Of a DNA stretch of 64,000 nucleotides, positions 25,801-38,308 are shown one piece after another; within the stretch, counting starts at the first letter, position 1, and each line of letters starts with the position of its first letter. The notes beneath the pieces were generated by a model. It did not search any database and was not told where the DNA came from. It worked only from the letters and a program-made list of their open reading frames with translations. The stretch lies in the NCBI RefSeq assembly GCF_002127325.2, contig NC_035437.2:171991378-172055377 (forward strand), in the 5' to 3' direction. The stretch is from Helianthus annuus. Lineage: Eukaryota > Streptophyta > Magnoliopsida > Asterales > Asteraceae. Both the position numbers and the translations under genes were made by a program.

Positions 25801-26895
25801 TAATTCATTCTTTTCATTAGTTATTACCGTCATACCTCCTTTCTTCGGGACTACTTGGACGGGACTTACCCATGGACTATCGGAGATAGGATAGATTAGT
25901 CTGGCGTCAAGTAGTTTGATGACCTCATTTTAACCACTTCTTGCACATTTGGATTTACTCTACGTTGTGGTTGTATTATCGTTTTGTAGTCATCGTTCAT
26001 TAAAATTGTGTGCGTGCACATGGAAGGACTTATTCCTTTGATATCTACAAGCTTCCAAGCAATCACATTTTTTGTGTTTTCTAAGAAGATTGATTAATAT
26101 TTCTTTTTCTACACTACTTAATTTAGACGAAATAATTACAGGTAAATTACCATCTTTGTCTAGAAAAGCATATTCCAAACCTTTCGGAAGTTCTTTGAGC
26201 TCAATGGGTGAGTCTTTAGGAGACACCTTATTTTGTGGCTCATCTACATCAAGAACTTTAAAGGTTTGTTCTATGGCGACCTCTTCTTCAACAAAGTAGT
26301 CAACTTCTTCACTTGTATCGGGTGGCTCATCTTCATCTTCAATTAGGGGGTCATTATTGCCGAAAGGATATTTCATTAAACGCTCAAGATCTATGCTCCT
26401 TTTGAATGCCCCTAATTGAAGAGGTAGATTGTTAAATTTCCGGTTTTTCAAAGCTTCATGAGTTTTTACAAAAGGTTTTCCCAAGACTAGAGGAGCGTCA
26501 TCGAGGATGACAAAGTCGGTCGGAATAACCATTTGATTTGCTTGAACCAAAACATCCTCAACCATACCGATTGATTTTATTACTTTCCGATTGGATAGAA
26601 AAATGGGTATTTGAAGTGGAGAAAAATCACTAATACTTAATTTTTCAAAAATGTAGTTAGGCATTATGTTAACACAAAGATCTTTATCAATGGTGACATT
26701 ACTAATAAATGAATTTTGAAAGAAACATGGAACTGGTGTAATGTTAATTTCAAAAGGATCTTCTTTTATTAATGAAGTTTGATCATTACTTAACTTAACA
26801 CTTACCATTTCCTCAATTTTAGTGTTAGTGTTTAACTCTTTTAAGAACTTAGCATGAGTGGTTACTAAACAATGATTTTCAGAAGAAGGTGACAA
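22804..26895 (-). pseudogene. Element C protease, RT, RNase H and integrase (heavily broken)
   Basis: Protease region near 26895-25990: a NIMPNYIFEKL box stands where Athila proteases have NLMP, and the aspartate motif is degraded to DKDLCVN. RT (25833-25285) has MPFGLCNAPATFQR and the FIDDF catalytic box. It ends at a local repeat (AATAGTGAATAGT near 25330) that shifts the frame. RNase H with CDASDF follows (25079-24783, then TAA). The integrase HHCC region is at about 24460-24250 in a shifted frame and its core starts near 24170. The core is split by the F solo LTR (23576-24062). After it the core continues (SDRG motif near 23490) to a terminal GPF/SRWSGPF region, ending at 22804. At least five lesions are visible. 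Confidence 0.88.
23576..24062 (+). mobile_element. F: solo LTR (487 bp) inside element C integrase
   Basis: It begins TGATGCAGCG and ends GCCCACATCA, with a TGATG/CATCA terminal repeat. It is flanked by perfect 5-bp duplications CTCTT (23571-23575 and 24063-24067). Integrase coding continues on both sides. No internal region is present, so this is the scar of LTR-LTR recombination. A TATAAATA at about 23729 suggests plus orientation. Family unassigned. Confidence 0.85.
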
Positions 26896-27167
26896 GAGAT
26901 TAATTTCTTCAAAATTAGACTCTTCTTGAATTTTAACGTTATCGGCCTCACCTTTTTCGTTGTTTAGCTCATGTGTCGGTTTTTCACTTATTTGTTATTC
27001 CATTTTTAATTCCTCATTTATCGTTTCTTCCCTTTTTAATTCTTCTCTTGCGCGGGACTCCTCTTCCCTTGCGCGAGATTCTTTTATGCATCTTTCGATA
27101 AATTTAAGGTTTTCTATTATCCTATCGGCTATGTCGGTGATAGAGTAAGGATCGGGATCCTCATGGC

Positions 27168-27566
27168 TTAAACCGGTTGTTCGATCTTTGGTTCCTCATA
27201 GTACCCATATGAAGTAGATGGTTCACACCATTGTTCTTCATGGTAAGTATATGACGGATAAGGGTCGAAATTTTGTTCTTCATAGTACTCATATGAGGTG
27301 GGTTGTTCACGCCATGGTTCCTCATAATAAGCGTATGAAGGTGGTGGCTCATATCTTGAGTCCTCAAAGTATGAGTATGAAGGTTCATACCTTGGTTTAT
27401 ATGAGTATGAGGGAGAAGGTTCATACCTTTGGTCTTCATAAGATGTGTATGAAGTTGATGGCTCGTACCTGGGCTCCTCATAATAGTTGTACGAAGTGGA
27501 TGGTTGAAATAAGTTACAATATTGTACCGAGTGCGGGTTACCACAATTAGTGCAATAGTCTCTCAT
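27168..27566 (-). pseudogene. Element C gag remnant: zinc-like box and Tyr/Pro/Glu repeats
   Basis: An open frame of 132 codons. It starts with a cysteine-histidine box (CTNCGNPHSVQYC), then about nine imperfect 13-16 residue repeats built on YYEEPRYEPSTSY. The capsid domain expected before it is absent: only about 450 bp separate this frame from the primer site, and that stretch has no Gag-like frame. Coding between 27168 and 26895 is broken. The repeats look like a disordered linker. Function unknown. Confidence 0.65.
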
Positions 27567-28014
27567 ATAATCATCCTCCTCATAGGTGTAGTTGTAACCT
27601 CCTGAGTATTAATCCATAAGAATCACTCAGCAGACCACAACTGAGTCTCGGGACCACAAAACAAAAACAAAGACGGAAACAGAAGCTGGACACGGCCCCG
27701 TGTTCAGTGGACACGGCCCCGTGTTCAGGGTCTGTATCTGGGCGTTTTAATTAAAGTTACTGGTCTCGTTGGACACAGGGGGCGTGTTCAGTGGGCACGG
27801 CCCCGTGTTCAGATTCTGTATCTGGGTATTTAACTAAAAATGTGCAGCACGGGGGCGTGTTCGGTGAGCACGGCCCCGTGTTCAGGCTACTGTAAATGCA
27901 AACTAAACTAAAATGCAGAAAAATGTGCCCGTGTTTTAAAAAGGTTTTGAAAAACTGATTAGGCCGTTGATTTTAAGCTTTCTTAAAATCCTTGTGTCCC
28001 CGGCAACGGCGCCA
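27567..28014 (-). other. Element C leader with GC-rich dyads and tRNA-Asp primer site
   Basis: The primer site is 27997-28014: the minus strand TGGCGCCGTTGCCGGGGA is complementary to the 3' end of plant tRNA-Asp. Three pairs of CACGGCCCCGTG-type dyads sit at 27688-27736, 27771-27812 and 27847-27892. No gene is seen. Confidence 0.85.
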
Positions 28015-28020
28015 AAAACT

Positions 28021-29687
28021 TGATGTGTGTTGGTGTGTACATATTTTAGATATATATTTTAAGCCCTTTTTACACTTTAGCCAAGTTTTAAATTTATAAA
28101 ACACGATATTTACTAACACTAAACACACATATGGGCAAGTGCACCCATCGTGGACGTAGTATAGTGTTGGTAAGATAACGAGGTCGTCCAAGGACACAAG
28201 AGCTTTTAGTACCGGTTTATCCTCAACGTCTAATCAAATCAAAATGTTAGAAAAAGATTTTTAAACTAAGAAAATAAAACTAACTAAATGCTGAAAAATA
28301 AAATAAAAATAAAAACAGATAGACAAGATGAATCACTTGGATCCGACTCGTGTGTTAGTATAACCTTTGATTATTTGCACACTTTTGCACTTGTTTAAGA
28401 GATTATCTTAGTTATTGTAGTAGGCCCCTCTTTTGAAGGCGACGTTACACTCAACCCAGTAGTTTGAGTCAGCAAGGATACAATCCTAAAGGGTCGGATT
28501 ATTGAAAGATAATTAATTAAGTTATTAATGCAAATTATGGTAGGCCCCTCTTTTGGAGGTGACGTTACCCTCGACTAAGTAGTGTGAGTCAGCAGGGATA
28601 TAGTCCTAAATAGCCGGGTTATAGTATTAATAGTAGTTAACTTATGAGGGGATCAAAGAGTTTAGACCCCCGCCATCCAATACCGTTGGGTATTGAAGGA
28701 GGTCCTACTAAATTTGACCCAGGTCCCTTGCAGGACCTCTAAACGCTGAACAAGGGCAAGACCCTTACCAAACCGTTCCCTTAACCCCCGACCAGGTAGC
28801 CAACATACCTCCATATAGACCGTGGAGATATGAATTGTGACTCTTTTATTTTATATAGACAGTAAAATAATGCCAAGACACCACGGACAAACGATAAGGA
28901 AGAATCACCTTCAACATAAGAAACTAGTTATTAAAGTCATTAATACAAAACCAATTAAGAAATGCAAAAGATTAAAAATAAAAAGTATTATAATAAACAC
29001 TTGTCTTCACCAAGTGATGTAAGAGACTTAGGCAAACATGGCCTTTGATTGTCAAGAACTCTTACGATCAATCTTGGATCCCGAGACGACTCACACACTC
29101 TATGATGGACAATGGATGATGGTGGTGGATGATGGTGTTGTGATGGTGGTGGGTGGTGGATGAAGTGTGAGAGAGGTGGTGTGCCAAGGGATGAGTTGAA
29201 ATGTCTCCAAGCACTCCTATTTATAGGCTGAACAGAAGCCTGGGCACGGCCCCGTGCCCGTCTGACACTATCTCTCCTCATTAATTGTAATTCGCAATTA
29301 CAATTAATGCGCCTGCACTACTTTGGGCACGCCCCCGTGTTCACTGGGCACGGCCCCGTGGTGAGCAATAGAAGCTTCTACAGGTTTGTCTTTTCTGCTG
29401 CTTCTTGGGCACGGCCCCGTGCTCGCTGAGCACGGGGCGTGTTCAGTCTTCTGCCTTCTCTGTTTTGCTTGGGAGGATGCTGTCGAGGGGTCGGGCAGTC
29501 CACTTTTGTTCCCTTTCTTGTATTTATGTTAGATTTAGCTGTCTTTTTGCTTCTTTTGTTAATTTGAGCTCATTCCTGAAAATACAAAAGGAAGACAAAA
29601 ATACACTTTTTCCAACATTAGTACTTAAAAAGGGTTAGTTTTATGCCTTATTTGATGTAATTTATATGTTGCATTTTACACACATCA
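28021..29687 (-). repeat. 5' LTR of element C
   Basis: It is 1667 bp with ends TGATGTGTGT / ACACACATCA, a 10-bp perfect terminal inverted repeat. Sense TATAAATA is at 29218-29225, with the same three dyad groups upstream (about 29242-29265, 29322-29361, 29405-29445). Confidence 0.93.
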
Positions 29688-29692
29688 ACAGG

Positions 29693-30465
29693 CCACGTCA
29701 TCACCGTATTGACCAATTTCCACATTGGGACGATATTACAAAAACCGGAGACATCCGGGCGATTAGCGAAGTGGGCAATCGAGCTGGGGGGCCACAACAT
29801 TTTGTATAGGTCGCGCCCAGCCATCAAGGGTCAGGTCCTTGCAGACTTTATCACAGAAGTCCCAGCGGAAAAGGTCAAAGATTCTGAAATCATCAAAGCT
29901 CCCACAAAAGATACATCAGATGGGCTATGGTTCCTATACACAGATGGTGCCTCAAACGAGGACGGCTCAGGAGCCGGATTGCGCTTAGTGAGCCTTGAAA
30001 AGCATGAATTTACATACGCTATCAGGTTGGACTTTAAAAATACCAACAATGAGGTGGAATACGAGGCATTTCTGGCAGGCTTGCGCCTCGCCATTAAAAT
30101 GGGAGCTAAAAACCTACAAGCACACGTTGATTCACTGTTGATCGCCAGTCAGGTCAATGGGTTCTATGATGCAAAAGGCGACGTTATGGCCTTATATCTG
30201 GAACAAGCGAAAGAACTGCTTCAGAAATTCACAACATACAAAGTCGTACACATCAATCAATACGAAAACAAACAGGCAGACGCTTTAAGCAAGCTCGCGC
30301 CAACTTCCTTTCTGCATCTTGCAAAGGAGGTAAGGATTGAAGTGCTCAAAAACCCATTAGTCCTGCTGCGCCAGGAAAACGTGATCGAAATAGTGCAGCC
30401 ATCCTGGATGACCCCTATAATTCACTACCTACAGGAAGGGATACTCCCCGAAAACAAAGCAGAGG
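29693..30465 (+). pseudogene. Element B pol, part 2: end of RNase H and Tat-type second RNase H
   Basis: After element C the frame resumes with the end of the connection region and then a second RNase H domain, with the catalytic start YTDGASNEDGSGAG near 29937, an NNEVEYEA box near 30045 and a D in NKQADAL near 30270. A second, plant-type RNase H after the ordinary one is the hallmark of Tat elements. Element D begins at 30466, just after this domain. Integrase should follow but is not found on the far side of D. The frame is open throughout this part. Confidence 0.88.
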
Positions 30466-32346
30466 TGATATTCGCTAATTTACACATATTTTAGTCCCCC
30501 ATTTTATCCCCATTTTATGCGTTTTCGGCCGTAAAATCGACATTCGGATACTTAATTATGTATACTTTTGTTTACAGGCCTAAAACAGCATACCGAACAA
30601 GATGATAGTGAAAACGAGGACTTTCCGGACAAAACAACAAAGCTGCGGACATTCTGTTAGAAAACTGACCTGGGCAAGTGGCACGGTCGTGCGGTCTGAG
30701 GAACGACCGTGCATTTCCGACAAACCAAGATCAGCCGGCGATGAACGACCAGTGCAATAAGGCGTTCAACATAATCTCGGTGACGCACGGTCGTGCCATT
30801 CCTTGCACCCCGTGCGGATCCGATGATCAACTATATCCCGGTGACCAGTTCTGCTGTCCATGCAACGAGATCCCGGAATGGAGCGGTCATCCCATATGAA
30901 GAACGGTCGTGCGAGACCGAAGACCAGTCAACTCTGCTGATGTCATGAACAGTAACTACAATAATGCATAAAGTGAACGGTCGTGCTATCGGTGCACGAC
31001 CATGCGACATCGAAAAAATATAAAAAGCGAACAGAAGCATTCTGTTCGTAACTCTGGAATTTTGGAGAGCTCCACAGGCGATTTTCAGGCTCCGGAAGCA
31101 TCAGATTTAGCCCGGATTCAAGCCACATTGCCCGGTTTAGCTAGGTTACTATCCGGATTCTCATTCTTATGCTTGTTTATGGTTTGGTTTCTCAAATCTT
31201 TCCATAATTTTGTTATGTTTCAAGAATTTAGACTGATTATTATGTATTAATGTAAGTCTTTGGGCAAAAACACAACAATCCCTTGCTTGATTATAGCCAT
31301 TAGTATGTTAATCTTTGTTTGTAATGACATTTTGAAGTATTTTCTATGATTATCTTTGATGATTAGTTTGCAACCTTGTTGTTGATATTGATTTCTTGAT
31401 TATAAGTAATTGTGTTGGATAATTGGTGCTTGGTTAGTTAAGATAGTTGAAAAATGAAGCTTAATTAATCATGTATTAGTAAACTTTTAATTTGGTTAAC
31501 TAGTTTAACTTGGTTAAAATGTGGGCACCATGATACTAGAAATGGTTAGTGGTTTAATAAAATGTAATTATTGTTAATCAAGAAAGCTTGCCCTCACGGA
31601 AGGACTCTAACGGGTTTGATGGTGTTGTTATGAATTCTTGCCATGATTTGTTAGCTTAGTTAGTAGTTTCGGCCAAAATTGCTATCTTGGTGAATTTATG
31701 CGCAAGATTTGTAAAATGAGCTCGGTTGTGATTTAATCTAGTTTATGCTTGTCTCGGTGGTTGCATTGTGTTTATCGGTGTCGCTTTCCTTGATTAAGTG
31801 AGGTTAGAAAACTCCTAACGGATGACTAACTTATTTTTAGGAGATTTTCATAGACATTTATCAATTGTGCGTTAAAGAACAATTTTAGGTGGTTAAAGTG
31901 TGTTTATCGTTTTAACTTTCCGAATGATTGTCATGTTAGGATTGCCGAAAGGGATACTAATTGTCTCAAAATGGAAAATTATGACCGAATGCTTTTAGTG
32001 CCAAAACTAACTTAGTTGACATGCTTTGGTTGTGTATTAAGCAAGGATATTTATATATAATTTACTATGTTTTATAAGTATTTATTTATGCTTACTTTAG
32101 TTTAATTAAAACCAAAAACAACTTATGTTTTTACCGGTAATTTAGTGGCAAAGGTCTAGTATTATTTCTCCGCCCATTTCCGTGGATCGATACTTGGTTC
32201 TTACCGATACTTTACTACATATATGATGGGGTACACTTGCCTCTTTCGTGTGTGTTTTGATGTAAAAGTAATAATCACTTTTATAAATTTAAAACCAAAT
32301 CGTGTGTAATTTCATTGTAAAAATATGTGTAGTCGCGCACACGTCA
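30466..32346 (+). repeat. Element D first LTR
   Basis: It is 1881 bp, starts TGATATTCGC and ends ACACGTCA. Four groups of CACGGTCGTGC-type dyads (30680-30712, 30783-30818, 30881-30912, 30976-31010) precede a TATA box (TATAAAAA, 31019-31026). The rest, about 1.3 kb, is AT-rich and has no gene. Confidence 0.9.
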
Positions 32347-32352
32347 AGTTTT

Positions 32353-32371
32353 TGGCGCCGTTGCCAGGGAT
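32353..32371 (+). other. Element D primer binding site (tRNA-Asp)
   Basis: TGGCGCCGTTGCCAGGGAT differs by one base from the tRNA-Asp complement in element C and in D's second copy (51518-51536). The leader from here to 32791 is AT-rich with an A-run and has no gene. Confidence 0.9.
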
Positions 32372-32791
32372 TGGCGAGTTTTAGGAACGACCCGAGTCAT
32401 TGTGTTATCGGTGTATATACTTGTTAATATTTGTGTATATTTTCGTGATTATTTATTTGTTGATTTATTTGTTAATATTTCTTGCTTTTAATTCAATTTA
32501 TTCATTTTCGTGATTCTTTTGTACACTTGTAAATTTTTATTCTATTTATTTGTTCTAATCCGAATTTATTTATTCATTTATTCATTGAATTTTCGGCTCT
32601 TAAAAATCGTTTTCACACTAGCCGATTCGATTATTTTCATTGCTTTAATTTTTATAAAAATTTCGGCCCATTTTCGGATTTTTATAAATTTTTCAGCCCA
32701 TTTAAAATAATATTCTGTTTCTTTTCAGCAAAAAAAAAACAGCATTATTATATCAATAAAATATTCATCGTGTCAGTTTTTCGTTTGCAGA

Positions 32792-35700
32792 TTGATGTCC
32801 TCAACTCCCGAGCCCGCTATTGCTGAGCCGACTGACGAACCAGCGCATAATCTTAGAAGAAGTAAGAGGCTGCGCGAAAGGTCACTTGTCATTGCACAAC
32901 GCATTGCAAACGCAATTGACGAGCCGGTGATAATTTCTGAAGACGAAAGCTCAGGGGACGAGGAGAGAGTCGTCATGGCGGACGACGACCGACCTTTGAA
33001 TGAAACAAATCAGCCCGGAAGGGCAGGCCTGGAGCCGAGTATCCTTCAGCCTACTATAGATACTCCTACTTTTGAAATTAGACCTAGTATTATTAACATG
33101 GTGCAGAATTCTGTACAGTTTGACGGACGTGAGCATGAAGATCCTGGGAGGCATATCGCTGCTTTTCTCGCTGTTTGTTCAACATTTAGGATTACAGGTG
33201 TTTCGGAGGATGCAATTCGGTTGAGGTTGTTTCCTTTCTCGTTGCGTGAAAAAGCTAGAGCTTGGCTTATGTCACTTCCAGCCGGGTCCATCAGGACCTG
33301 GAATCAGTTGGCGGAGCAGTTTATGCAGAAATATTTTCCGCCTGAGAAAACAAACAAGCTTCGGAACCGGATTGTTTCCTTTCGTCAGGACGAGGGAAAG
33401 TCGTTGCACGCGGCCTGGGAAAGATTTAAAGATTTGTTGATTGATGTTCCACATCATGGCTTCTCCAAGCGACAGCTGGTTTTGACGTTCTATCAGGGGC
33501 TCAGTTACCACACACAGGAGCGATTAGACGTGGACGCAGGAGGCGATCTTGGAACTAAGACGCCGACGGAAGCGTATGATATTATAGAAAAAGCTGCGTT
33601 GAAATCCAGCTCGCGTCGGGAAGGAGATAGAGGCCGGGCAACATCATCATCATCTCGCGCACGAGCACATGCGGTGGATGACTACACGGCCATTACTGCA
33701 CAAATCTCGGCTCTTTCAGCGAAATTTGGTAAGTCCCAGATGATTGCACAAGCCGGTTCGGGATGTGACCAGTGTGGAGTGTCACATGAGCCTGGTGCAT
33801 GTTTTCAGGGAGTCGTGTATGAGAGCCACGAAGAGGTAGATTTTGTGAGTAATCAGGTGAGGCTGCAGAACAATCCCTACAGCAACACCTATAATCCCGG
33901 TTGGAGAAATCACCCAAATTTTGGGTGGCGAGCGAACACAGGTAATCAGAACCCATTGGGGTTCACTCAGCGTGCTCCAGCGCCCCAGCAGGGTCAGCAG
34001 TACCAGCAGTACAACCAACCTTACCAGCAACGTCCATATTCGTACCAGAATCAGGGCATTGGGAGTAGTTCCCAGCAGCAGGCCCCTCAGTCTAGTTCCA
34101 AGCTGGAGGATATGATGGCTCAGCTTCTCTCTAGCTCCGAAAAATGATACCAACAAAGCGAAGATCGTTTTCTAGCTAACGAGGGAGAAATGAGGAGTCA
34201 GAAAGCCTCGATTTAGAATATCGAGAATCAGGTTGGTCAGCTGGCGCAGATGATGTCCAAAAGACCCCCAGGTGGTTTTCCGGGTAATACAGAACCAAAC
34301 CCGGGCGGGCATGTGAATGCGATCATGACCAGGAGTGGAAAAACTACCGGACCTGTCATATCGGACTTATCACCGATCACTGGAGCGGTCCCGACTGACA
34401 CACCGGACGAGGTGCAAGCCAGGCTACGCCCAGCAAGTACAGCACAAGTCCAGGAGCCGGTCAAAGATTACACTCCACCAGTACCTTATCCAGGCAGGCT
34501 GAAGAAACAGAATAACGAAGAGCAATACGGTAAGTTCCTTGAGTTGTTTAAGCAATTACACATTAATATACCGTTTGTTGAAGCCTTGGCCCAGATGCCA
34601 AAGTATGCGAAATTCCTAAAAGATATCCTGTCGAATAAACAGAAGCTCGAGGATATATCATGTGTGGTGATGAATGAAACTTGTTCCGCCATTCTGCAAA
34701 ACCGTCTGCCCACGAAAATGGGAGATCCGGGTAGTTTTACGCTCTCGTGTTTGATTGGAAACATGTCTGTTAGCCATGCATTGGCTGACTTGGGAGCGAG
34801 TATCAACCTTATGCCGTATAAGGTTTTTACTAAGCTGGATCTAGGTGAGCCGTTACCTACTAGGATGAGCATTCGGTTGGCAGACCGCTCAATAAAGTAT
34901 CCGCGTGGATTTGTGGAAAACATGCTTGTAAAAATCAATAAATTTGTTTTCCCCGTGGACTTTGTTATCCTTGACATGGACGAAGATTCGACAGTGCCTT
35001 TAATACTTGGACGCCCGTTCCTCAATACAGCGAGGACGATTGTTGATGTGGCAGCTGGCCAAATCACACTCCAAGTAAATGATGAGCACGTGACATTTGA
35101 TATTAAAAGATCAATGCAGCATCCGCAAAGTCACGATGACATGCTTTACTATGTCGACATTGTCGACGCATGTGTGTGCTCTCATTTTCAAGGCACTGTT
35201 GACGAGATTGATTCGGACACACGTCTGTCGTGTGGGGACCTGATTGGCATTACGCAGGAGGGCCACGATTTCAAGCAGCCAGTCTATCAGATTGGTGACG
35301 ATGGTTCCCAGAGTCTGGAGAGGTTTCTAGAAATTGGCCATGTAAAGGAGGAGGAAGCAAAGCCTTCGGTTGAAGATCCGACGCCTGTGGAGTTGAAAGA
35401 ACTCCCGCCACATCTCGAGTATGCATTTCTGGACGAGGAGCGTCGCTTACCGGTCATAATTTCGGCATCATTGGAAAAGGATGAGAAAAATCAGCTTCTC
35501 GAGGTTCTGAGACTTCATAAGAGAGCCATTGCATGGAAAATCATGGATATCAAGGGCATCAATCCTTCTTTTTGTACTCACAAGATTCTGATGGAAGACG
35601 AGTACAAACCATGTGCACAGCATCAGAGGCGTTTAAATCCGAATATGCAAGACGTAGTGAAGAAGGAAGTGATTAAGTTGTTGGATGCCGGCATGATTTA

Positions 35701-38298
35701 TCCTATTTCTGACTCTATGTGGGTGAGTCCGGTGCGAGTTGTACCTAAGAAAGGTGGTATGACTGTAGTTTCAAATGATAGGAATGAGCTAATTCCTACC
35801 CGTACCGTCACTGGGTGGCGAGTTTGCATTGACTACCGCAAGCTCAATGATGGTACTCGCAAGGATCACTTCTCGCTTCCATTCATCGACCAGATGTTGG
35901 AACGTCTGTCGGGGAAGTTGTATTACTGTTTCTTGGACGGGTTCTCTGGATACTTCCAAATTCCTATTGCTCCTGAGGATCAGGAGAAGACTACCTTTAC
36001 CTGTCCCTTCGGCACGTTCGCCTACCGGCAGATGCCTTTTGGGCTGTGTAATGCACCAGCGACCTTCCAGAGATGCATGGTTGCAATTTTTCATGACATG
36101 ATCGAGGATTCTATGGAGGTTTTCATGGATGAATTTTAGGTATTTGGGGATTCCTTCGATCATTGTTTGGAAAATTTGAAGAGGATGTTGAAGAGGTGTG
36201 AGGAGACGAATCTTGTCCTAAACTGGGAAAAGTGCCACTTCATGGTGAAGGAGGGCATAGTTTTGGGACACAAGATTTCGCATGCTAGTATGGAGGTCGA
36301 TCCAGCCAAAGTGGATATTATTTCACAACTTCCGCCTCCCACCTCTGTTAGAGCGATACGGAGCTTTCTTGGTCATGCGGGGTTCTATAGGCGATTCATC
36401 CAGGATTTTTCAAAGATCGCTAGGCCCATGACCCGTTTGTTGGAGAAAGACGCTCCGTTCATATTTGGAGATGATTGCTTGAGAGCCTTTGACCTTCTCA
36501 AGCAAAAGTTGATTGAGGCCCCTATTTTAGTTGCACTGGACTGGAGTCTGCCGTTTGAAATCATGTGCGACGCGAGTGATTACGCTATAGGGGCCGTTCT
36601 TGGCCAAAAGAGAGAAAAGCACTTTCACCCGATCTATTATGCGAGCAAAACTCTTCACGACGCTCAGGAGCATTATACCACGACAGAAAAAGAGCTCTTG
36701 GCGGTCGTTTTCGCATTTGATAAATTTAGATCGTACTTGGTGCTTTCAAAAACCGTTGTGTATACTGATCACGCAGCCATCAGATATCTCTTCAGCAAAC
36801 AGGATGCTAAACCGCGTTTGATCAGGTGGATCTTGTTGCTGCAGGAGTTCGATATTGAAATTCAAGATAAAAAGGGTGCGTTGAATGTAGCGGCTGACCA
36901 TCTATCTCGGTTAGAGCATGGAGACATCGTGGACGCGCGTTGGGATTCCATAAATGACAACTTCCCACACGAGTCTTTGATTAGTGTTGAGATATGCGAC
37001 GAGTCGCCATGGTTCGCCGACCTTGCGAACTACCTTGCTTGCGGGATTCTGATTAAAGGGTTGACTCACCAGCAAAAGAGGAAATTCTTTTCGGATGTCA
37101 AGCACTACATTTGGGATGACCCTTAATTGTTTCGGGTTGGTGCTGATCAGGTGATTAGGAGGTGTGTTTCAGGGAAGGAGGCGACCGATATTCTGCGCCA
37201 TTGTCACGAGGGACCTACCGGAGGCCACCATGGAGCCAACTTTACCGCCAAGAAGGTGTTGGATTCCGGGTTTTATTGGCCGACTATATTTCGTGATGCG
37301 CAGAGTTGGGTTAGAGCGTGCGATGCTTGCGAGAGGGCGACAAATATATCGGCACGTGATGAAATACCTCAGAACTGGATTCAGGTTTGTGAAGTCTTTG
37401 ATATCTGGGGGATAGACTTCATGGGACCATTTCCCCCCTCACGAGGTAATAAGTACATCATGGTCGCATTTGACTATGTATCTAAGTGGGCGGAGGCACA
37501 TGCCTTACCCACCAATGATGCCAGGGTGGTCGTGAGATTTCTGAAAACTTATTTGCTCGGTTTGGCACTCCGAAAGCGCTTATCAGTGACAGAGGGACGC
37601 ATTTTTGCAATACCCAGCTCGAGAGAGCTTTGTCCCGCTACGGTGTGCATCACCATTTATCCACGCCTTATCATCCACAGACAAGCGGGTAGGTGGAAGT
37701 CACGAACCGGGGGCTGAAGAGAATCCTTGAGCGGTCAGTAGGTGCAAACCGCAAGGATTGGTCAGATAAGCTTGATGAAGCATTGTGGGCTTTCCGTACG
37801 GCTTACAAGACACCTATTGGTACTACTCCCTTTAGGCTTGTTTACGGAAAGGCATGCCATTTACCGTTTGAGTTGGAGCATAAAGCGATGCGGGCTCTAA
37901 AAACCGCAAATCTGGACTTAAAAGCCGGAGGTGAAGCCCGGTTTCTCCAGATTCATGAATTGGAAGAGTTGAGACAACGCGTTTATGAAAGCTACGTGTT
38001 GTACAAGGAGCGCACGAAGAGATTGCATGATAAACGCTTGAAGGACCACAAAGAATTCCATGCGGGCGATCTTGTTCTTCTTTACAACTCTCGGTTGCGC
38101 TTATTTCCCGGGAAGCTTCATTCACGTTGGACAGGCCCATACACAGTTAAAGAGGTATTTCCGTATGGGACTGTTGCAATAGAGAACGCGGACGGCGTTA
38201 TTTTCAAAGTAAATGGGCATCGCTTGAAGTTGTACGTTGCCGGGCCGATAGAGTCGGCGGTGGAGGTCATTGAGCTCCAAACCCCGCACACATCATAA
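32792..38298 (+). pseudogene. Element D gag-pol (five stops, one frameshift)
   Basis: One frame would run from 32792. A variable N-terminus is followed by a capsid domain (about residues 105-260, ending near 33560), a CX2C-type box (CDQCGVSHEPGAC, near 33767) and a Gln/Tyr-rich tract. Stops at 34145-34147 (TGA) and 34214-34216 (TAG) interrupt the gag-protease link. The protease has ADLGASINLMP near 34785. RT shows MPFGLCNAPATFQR near 36030; its catalytic box reads MDEF instead of the usual DDF and is followed by a TAG (36137-36139). RNase H ([12 protein letters not shown]) is near 36570. A TAA at 37124 precedes the integrase HHCC region. A one-base loss near 37545 and a TAG near 37689 break the core. 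It ends at 38298 with the usual GPYTVKEVFPYG tail. Confidence 0.9.
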
Positions 38299-38308
38299 GT
38301 GTGGGGAG
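38297..38308 (+). other. Polypurine motif copy just after element D pol
   Basis: AAGTGTGGGGAG overlaps the pol stop codon. The same 12-mer recurs at 41133-41144 and at the true polypurine tract 42409-42420. This copy lacks the upstream hairpin. Confidence 0.6.

Larger units (their letters stand above)
17310..29687 (-). mobile_element. Element C: Athila-type Ty3/gypsy element inserted in element B
   Basis: LTRs at 17310-18979 and 28021-29687 have TGATGTG...CACATCA ends. The target duplication ACAGG is perfect (17305-17309 and 29688-29692). On the minus strand the order is LTR, tRNA-Asp primer site, zinc-box gag remnant, protease, RT, RNase H, integrase, an Athila-type ORF3, polypurine tract, LTR. 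The internal region is 9.0 kb including the F solo LTR. LTRs differ at roughly 35 sites, about 2%. Confidence 0.93.

Noticed and set aside
27997..28014. tRNA-Asp gene fragment
   Set aside because: Only the 18-base 3' end complement is present, exactly where a primer binding site belongs.
30466..31250. Host gene with GC-rich promoter
   Set aside because: The whole stretch is repeated at 42424 as an LTR; the short frames in it have no protein features.
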